From: Actinomycetes bacterium
Lineage (GTDB): Bacteria; Actinomycetota; Coriobacteriia; Coriobacteriales; JAEZZM01
DNA length: 16,860 nucleotides
NCBI GenBank assembly: GCA_023418575.1
Contig: JAEZZM010000036.1
Coordinates: 1-16,860 of the forward strand
Direction: 5' to 3'
Shown: positions 13,629-16,860 of the stretch, one piece after another
Layout: each line of letters begins with the position of its first letter
How positions within the stretch are numbered: position 1 is the first letter of the stretch
Translations under genes and position numbers: made by a program
Notes under the pieces: generated by a model
Seen by the model: the letters and a program-made list of their open reading frames with translations, nothing else
Told to the model about the DNA's origin: nothing
Databases searched by the model: none

Positions 13629-16600
13629 GATTGACTGCTTCGTATGGATTCAAGAATATCTTCATAGTGTTCCTTGTCTTCAAGCCTAAGTAGCAGCTCT
13701 AGGGCTTGCTGTGCCAAGGGGAAGAGTGAGCAAGAAACAGCGGCTCTGGCTATGCGCCCTAACCTCTCAAGTAAAAAGCTGTTGGGAGCCAAGGTGATAC
13801 CCTTGCGCAGAAGAACCATGCTGGCTTCTTCAAAAGACATAAACTGCGGATTTTGCATATAAGGCTCAAGTTTTAGCAGTTCAGCTGCTTGTTCAAATGA
13901 GCTTCTATTGAGATGATAGGCCATGCTTGAACAAGCTATGCTAACACGCTGTTCACGCTTCATTCCATAGTCTAAGGCCAAAAATGAGTAGGCCATGGCA
14001 ATCAACTGGCTGCTTAGACTGTTTTCAAGTAAATAAAGAGCTTGCTCTCGCAGGGCAAGGTTTTTGTTTTGCACAAAATACAGTTTGCAAAGCTGCATAT
14101 GAGCACTTTCATCATATGGGCTTAAGTCCAAACAGCGTTTAATGCAGCTTTCTGCTTTTTGATAGTCTTCTTGCCAGGAATAAATGGAAGCCGCTAGCTG
14201 ATAAGCATGGGCGATAAGCTCATGAACCAAGTGCAGATGTGCGCAATCTTCAGGATGAGCACTGCGGTAGAGGCAATAGTCCAGTTCAGTATTAAAGCTC
14301 TTATACCTATGTTCTTGATCATCTACAAAGAAACCCTGATCTTCTATATCACCAAGAAACTCGGCTAACAGTTCTAAGGCTTCAGTATTTTTGCGCTCCT
14401 CAACAAGAAGAGTAACCTTATCTAGGGTCTCAGCAATGTAGCCTCCCTTAAGAATGAACTTAATGAGCTCATCAGCACTGCCAAAAGTACGCCAACCCTT
14501 AATTAGGGATTCGATAAGCTCAGAAATAATTAAGAGACCAAACTCATCACTTAGCTGCTCTTTAATCTTTAGAAGTGATAAAACAAGATCCTGGGTGTTA
14601 TTGAATGCAAAATCGTCCCAGTTTATATCGTCTAGAGCACAGCTCAGTTCAATTTTGTGTTGGATGCTGAGCTCTTTGAGCGTTTTTGCTTGTAAGTCAT
14701 AGTGATATGCATCAGGCAGCTTAGTTTCCAGTAAGCTTAAGCCCGGATGTAGCTGCTGGGGATCTCTAGGCTCAAGCTTATTATCGGACTGCTTAAGATT
14801 TTGGTAAGCCTGCGGTGCATAGCAGCTAAAGAAGCCTTCAAGTGAGTTTTCAAAAGGAGGTTCATCCAGCTCAAAACGATCATGAACTACAGTGAGCACC
14901 GAATCAGTCAAAATAGTGCTCACTCCAAATTTTTCAAAGAAATCTTGGTGATTCATATCTCTATTGAGTGCATCTATGTCAGCTTGAGAGAAGTTTGAGC
15001 GCTTGAAGTGTGTAAGCCCTATGCTTACAGTTCCCATATCTTCTTCAAAAGATTGCAGCTGAACTAGAAGTTCATCTACTTGCGGGCAGCTGGCAAAAAG
15101 TGTGGCAGCACTTAAGGCTAAAACCTGTGCACAGTAATGGCTTTGTAAAACATTACGCTCAGCCTCAGACATTTTCCACCAGAGCTTGTGCTCTTTAAGA
15201 TAGCGAAGTTTTGGCAGGGCAGCAAGAGGGGGGCACCACAGGTGAATAAGCGCTTTTGTTTGATCGGCACTTAATCTATATTGCACCTCAAGACGGTGGG
15301 GAAGTTTATAGCTTCTGAGGGTCTTAATAAAGTTAAGGCGCGTGTCAAATCCCTCATACTCCTTTATGAGAGCCGCATGCGCTTTGGTTTCAAATTTTGG
15401 AGCCATTAAGGATGGGTGAAGCCATTTATTCATATCCGCCTCAGAGAGCGCTTCAAGAGAGTCTTGATTTTTGGAATCTAAGAGGGCTATCATGCATCTA
15501 TTGAGGCTTAGCTCAAGCTTATCAGACCAAAAGAGGGTAAAGCTGTCATTATAGGCTGGTGGATTTAAACCACAGTAATAGAGGTCGTTATTTCTGGAAT
15601 TTTCAACAAAAATCTTATACGAGTTGATTTGAGAGCCCGCTGTATCTGCGGAATTTATCAAAGTATTAAAAAACTGTTTAAGATCTGTGGGGAGTTCGTC
15701 CAAGGGAATTTGCCCGCTTATAAGATTTATTTGTGCTTGGCCCAGACGAGCTTCAATGGGATCTGTATTTTCAAAGTCAGCACTTGAACTTTGATCTGGT
15801 TCTTCAGCTATGTTTATATCTAGGCCTGCACTCAAGCCTGCACCCAGGCGGGCACCTAAGCTTGCACCCAAGCCAGAGAGACTTTCTAAAATGTTGGAAG
15901 GCAAAGCTTCTACTTGTCCATCTGCGCTAATACCTAGGGCTAAAGCTTGCCCTCTAGCTGGTTTTTTATCGTGAGGGTGCTGGTAATTGCATAGATCATA
16001 TTCATCAATTAATTGCGCAAAGTAGAGCTCATAAGACTCTAGACCTTTGCTTTTTAAAAGGTGCAGATCATCTTGGCTAAGGCTGTGCTTACCCGAGAGC
16101 TTGCATGTTTCTAAGATCTCATTTACATGTTGTTTGTAAGCCTTGAGCTGTAGAGCGCAATCTTTTGGATGTTGCAGCTGCTTAAGTTGGTCGATAAGGT
16201 CAAATAATCCTGAACGTTTTGCCTTATTGTTATAAGATTCAGCTGCTATAAGCTGGGGTCTGAGCTCTGGCAACAGGACAAAGTAAGCAAGCGCCATAAG
16301 CTCAGGTAGTTTAAGGTTTTGTGGACAATCTTGAGCTAGCTTACGTTCAGTATATGAGCTGTCATGATCGCAAATTAAGCTAAATAGCTGTTGATCTATG
16401 CTGCAAGCTTTTTTATGGACCTTAAGTTTTGCAAGTTTTTGCTTATGCCTATCTTGCTGAGATGCCCCTTGAGAACTATCTGCATAATATACAAGTTCAA
16501 AGCGTCCATCATAGAGGGGATTTGCCTGCAGCTCTATGATGCTGGGATAGGCAGGGGGAAGCTTGAGAGGGCCCGAACAGCTAAAAAGACGCCCAGCCTT

Positions 16601-16834
16601 ATCAAGATACGCATGGATTTTGTAGGCGGTCTTGGTATGATCAAATACGGCTATATCACGTGGGTCTAGATTTTGTTCATCAATTTGTTCTGCCAGATAG
16701 CATAAGCCAAAAGCAGGAAGTTCAGCAGAAGATAAGCAGCCATAATTTTCAAGATCAAGCTGGTCTATTTTTAGATTATTAAAGTGATTAAGCTTGTGAA
16801 ATTCTGTTTTTTGTTTCCCAAATAAATGCGTCAT
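13610..16834 (-). CDS. Large protein of unknown function with TPR-like C-terminal region
   Basis: 1074 residues; I do not recognise the family. ATG 16834 is supported by AGGGGAG 8 bases upstream. There is no signal peptide and no clear membrane segment, so it is probably cytosolic. The N-terminal part (about 1-280) is mixed alpha/beta and Gln/Leu-rich. A Gly/Ala linker LGASLGARLGAGLSAG (322-337) and an acidic, Ser-rich stretch lead to a central region (about 365-700) with many aromatic and Cys residues. The C-terminal third is helical. Around 870-910, AHAYQLAASIYSWQEDYQKAESCIKRCLDLSP fits a tetratricopeptide unit, with more helical pairs after it, suggesting a protein-binding scaffold. About 23 Cys are scattered without CxxC pairs. 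No catalytic motif was seen. Neighbours give no clue: it converges on csp and its upstream side is cut by the window. Confidence 0.85.
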   Translation of the reverse strand: MTHLFGKQKTEFHKLNHFNNLKIDQLDLENYGCLSSAELPAFGLCYLAEQIDEQNLDPRDIAVFDHTKTAYKIHAYLDKAGRLFSCSGPLKLPPAYPSIIELQANPLYDGRFELVYYADSSQGASQQDRHKQKLAKLKVHKKACSIDQQLFSLICDHDSSYTERKLAQDCPQNLKLPELMALAYFVLLPELRPQLIAAESYNNKAKRSGLFDLIDQLKQLQHPKDCALQLKAYKQHVNEILETCKLSGKHSLSQDDLHLLKSKGLESYELYFAQLIDEYDLCNYQHPHDKKPARGQALALGISADGQVEALPSNILESLSGLGASLGARLGAGLSAGLDINIAEEPDQSSSADFENTDPIEARLGQAQINLISGQIPLDELPTDLKQFFNTLINSADTAGSQINSYKIFVENSRNNDLYYCGLNPPAYNDSFTLFWSDKLELSLNRCMIALLDSKNQDSLEALSEADMNKWLHPSLMAPKFETKAHAALIKEYEGFDTRLNFIKTLRSYKLPHRLEVQYRLSADQTKALIHLWCPPLAALPKLRYLKEHKLWWKMSEAERNVLQSHYCAQVLALSAATLFASCPQVDELLVQLQSFEEDMGTVSIGLTHFKRSNFSQADIDALNRDMNHQDFFEKFGVSTILTDSVLTVVHDRFELDEPPFENSLEGFFSCYAPQAYQNLKQSDNKLEPRDPQQLHPGLSLLETKLPDAYHYDLQAKTLKELSIQHKIELSCALDDINWDDFAFNNTQDLVLSLLKIKEQLSDEFGLLIISELIESLIKGWRTFGSADELIKFILKGGYIAETLDKVTLLVEERKNTEALELLAEFLGDIEDQGFFVDDQEHRYKSFNTELDYCLYRSAHPEDCAHLHLVHELIAHAYQLAASIYSWQEDYQKAESCIKRCLDLSPYDESAHMQLCKLYFVQNKNLALREQALYLLENSLSSQLIAMAYSFLALDYGMKREQRVSIACSSMAYHLNRSSFEQAAELLKLEPYMQNPQFMSFEEASMVLLRKGITLAPNSFLLERLGRIARAAVSCSLFPLAQQALELLLRLEDKEHYEDILESIRSSQSSLSLA
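15824..15871 (-). repeat. Four-copy 12-base in-frame repeat inside the large gene
   Basis: Plus-strand units GCCTGCACTCAA (15824-15835), GCCTGCACCCAG (15836-15847), GCGGGCACCTAA (15848-15859) and GCTTGCACCCAA (15860-15871). They encode the tetrapeptides LGAS, LGAR, LGAG and LSAG (residues 322-337). They are GC-richer than the flanking DNA and form a probable flexible linker. Confidence 0.9.
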
Positions 16835-16860
16835 CTAAGCTCCCCTACATACTTGTCTAT

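Overview
The window (about 44% GC by eye) looks like the chromosome of an anaerobic member of the Coriobacteriia, most likely the Atopobiaceae (Atopobium/Olsenella relatives). The reasons are the GroEL/GroES sequence style (GPKGRYVALQRSYG, a GAGAGMY tail), a Tat-exported group 1 [NiFe]-hydrogenase with a b-type cytochrome, a neelaredoxin-type superoxide reductase and formate-tetrahydrofolate ligase next to FolD. The taxonomic call is an inference; no rRNA is present.

Layout. Positions 1-4749 (minus strand) hold a tightly packed uptake-hydrogenase operon in the order hyaA (small subunit), hyaB (large subunit), hyaC (cytochrome b), hyaD (maturation protease) and the N-terminal part of a HyaF/HupH-like maturation protein that runs off the left edge. 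Upstream (4750-5099) is a gene-free regulatory stretch with dyad symmetries, followed by the C-terminal stump of a YfcC/DcuC-type transporter (5100-5372, plus). Next on the plus strand are a MalY/PatB-type PLP enzyme and the groES-groEL operon, each closed by a strong terminator. A 250-base interval after groEL holds a degenerate duplicated element and the terminator of a minus-strand superoxide reductase gene. A minus-strand MarR-type regulator stands back to back with the plus-strand fhs-folD one-carbon operon, and the two share a dyad in the promoter region. A cold-shock protein gene with a bidirectional terminator follows. The right end is filled by one large (1074-residue) minus-strand gene of unknown function with a TPR-like C-terminal part.

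How the genes fit together. The hydrogenase would oxidise H2 outside the membrane and pass electrons to the quinone pool through HyaC. Its small subunit has Gly at both positions that carry the supernumerary cysteines in O2-tolerant Hya/MBH enzymes, so it appears to be of the O2-sensitive kind. Superoxide reductase, chaperonin and cold-shock protein are stress functions, while Fhs and FolD supply formyl- and methylene-THF.

The most unusual structural pattern is a set of short tandem arrays (unit 8, 10, 11, 14, 14 and 17 bases, each a different sequence, 3-5 copies) lying at or just after the stop codons of at least six reading frames. The unit lengths are never multiples of three and most units contain stop triplets. 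The one array found wholly inside a gene (in the 1074-residue protein) has a 12-base, frame-preserving unit.
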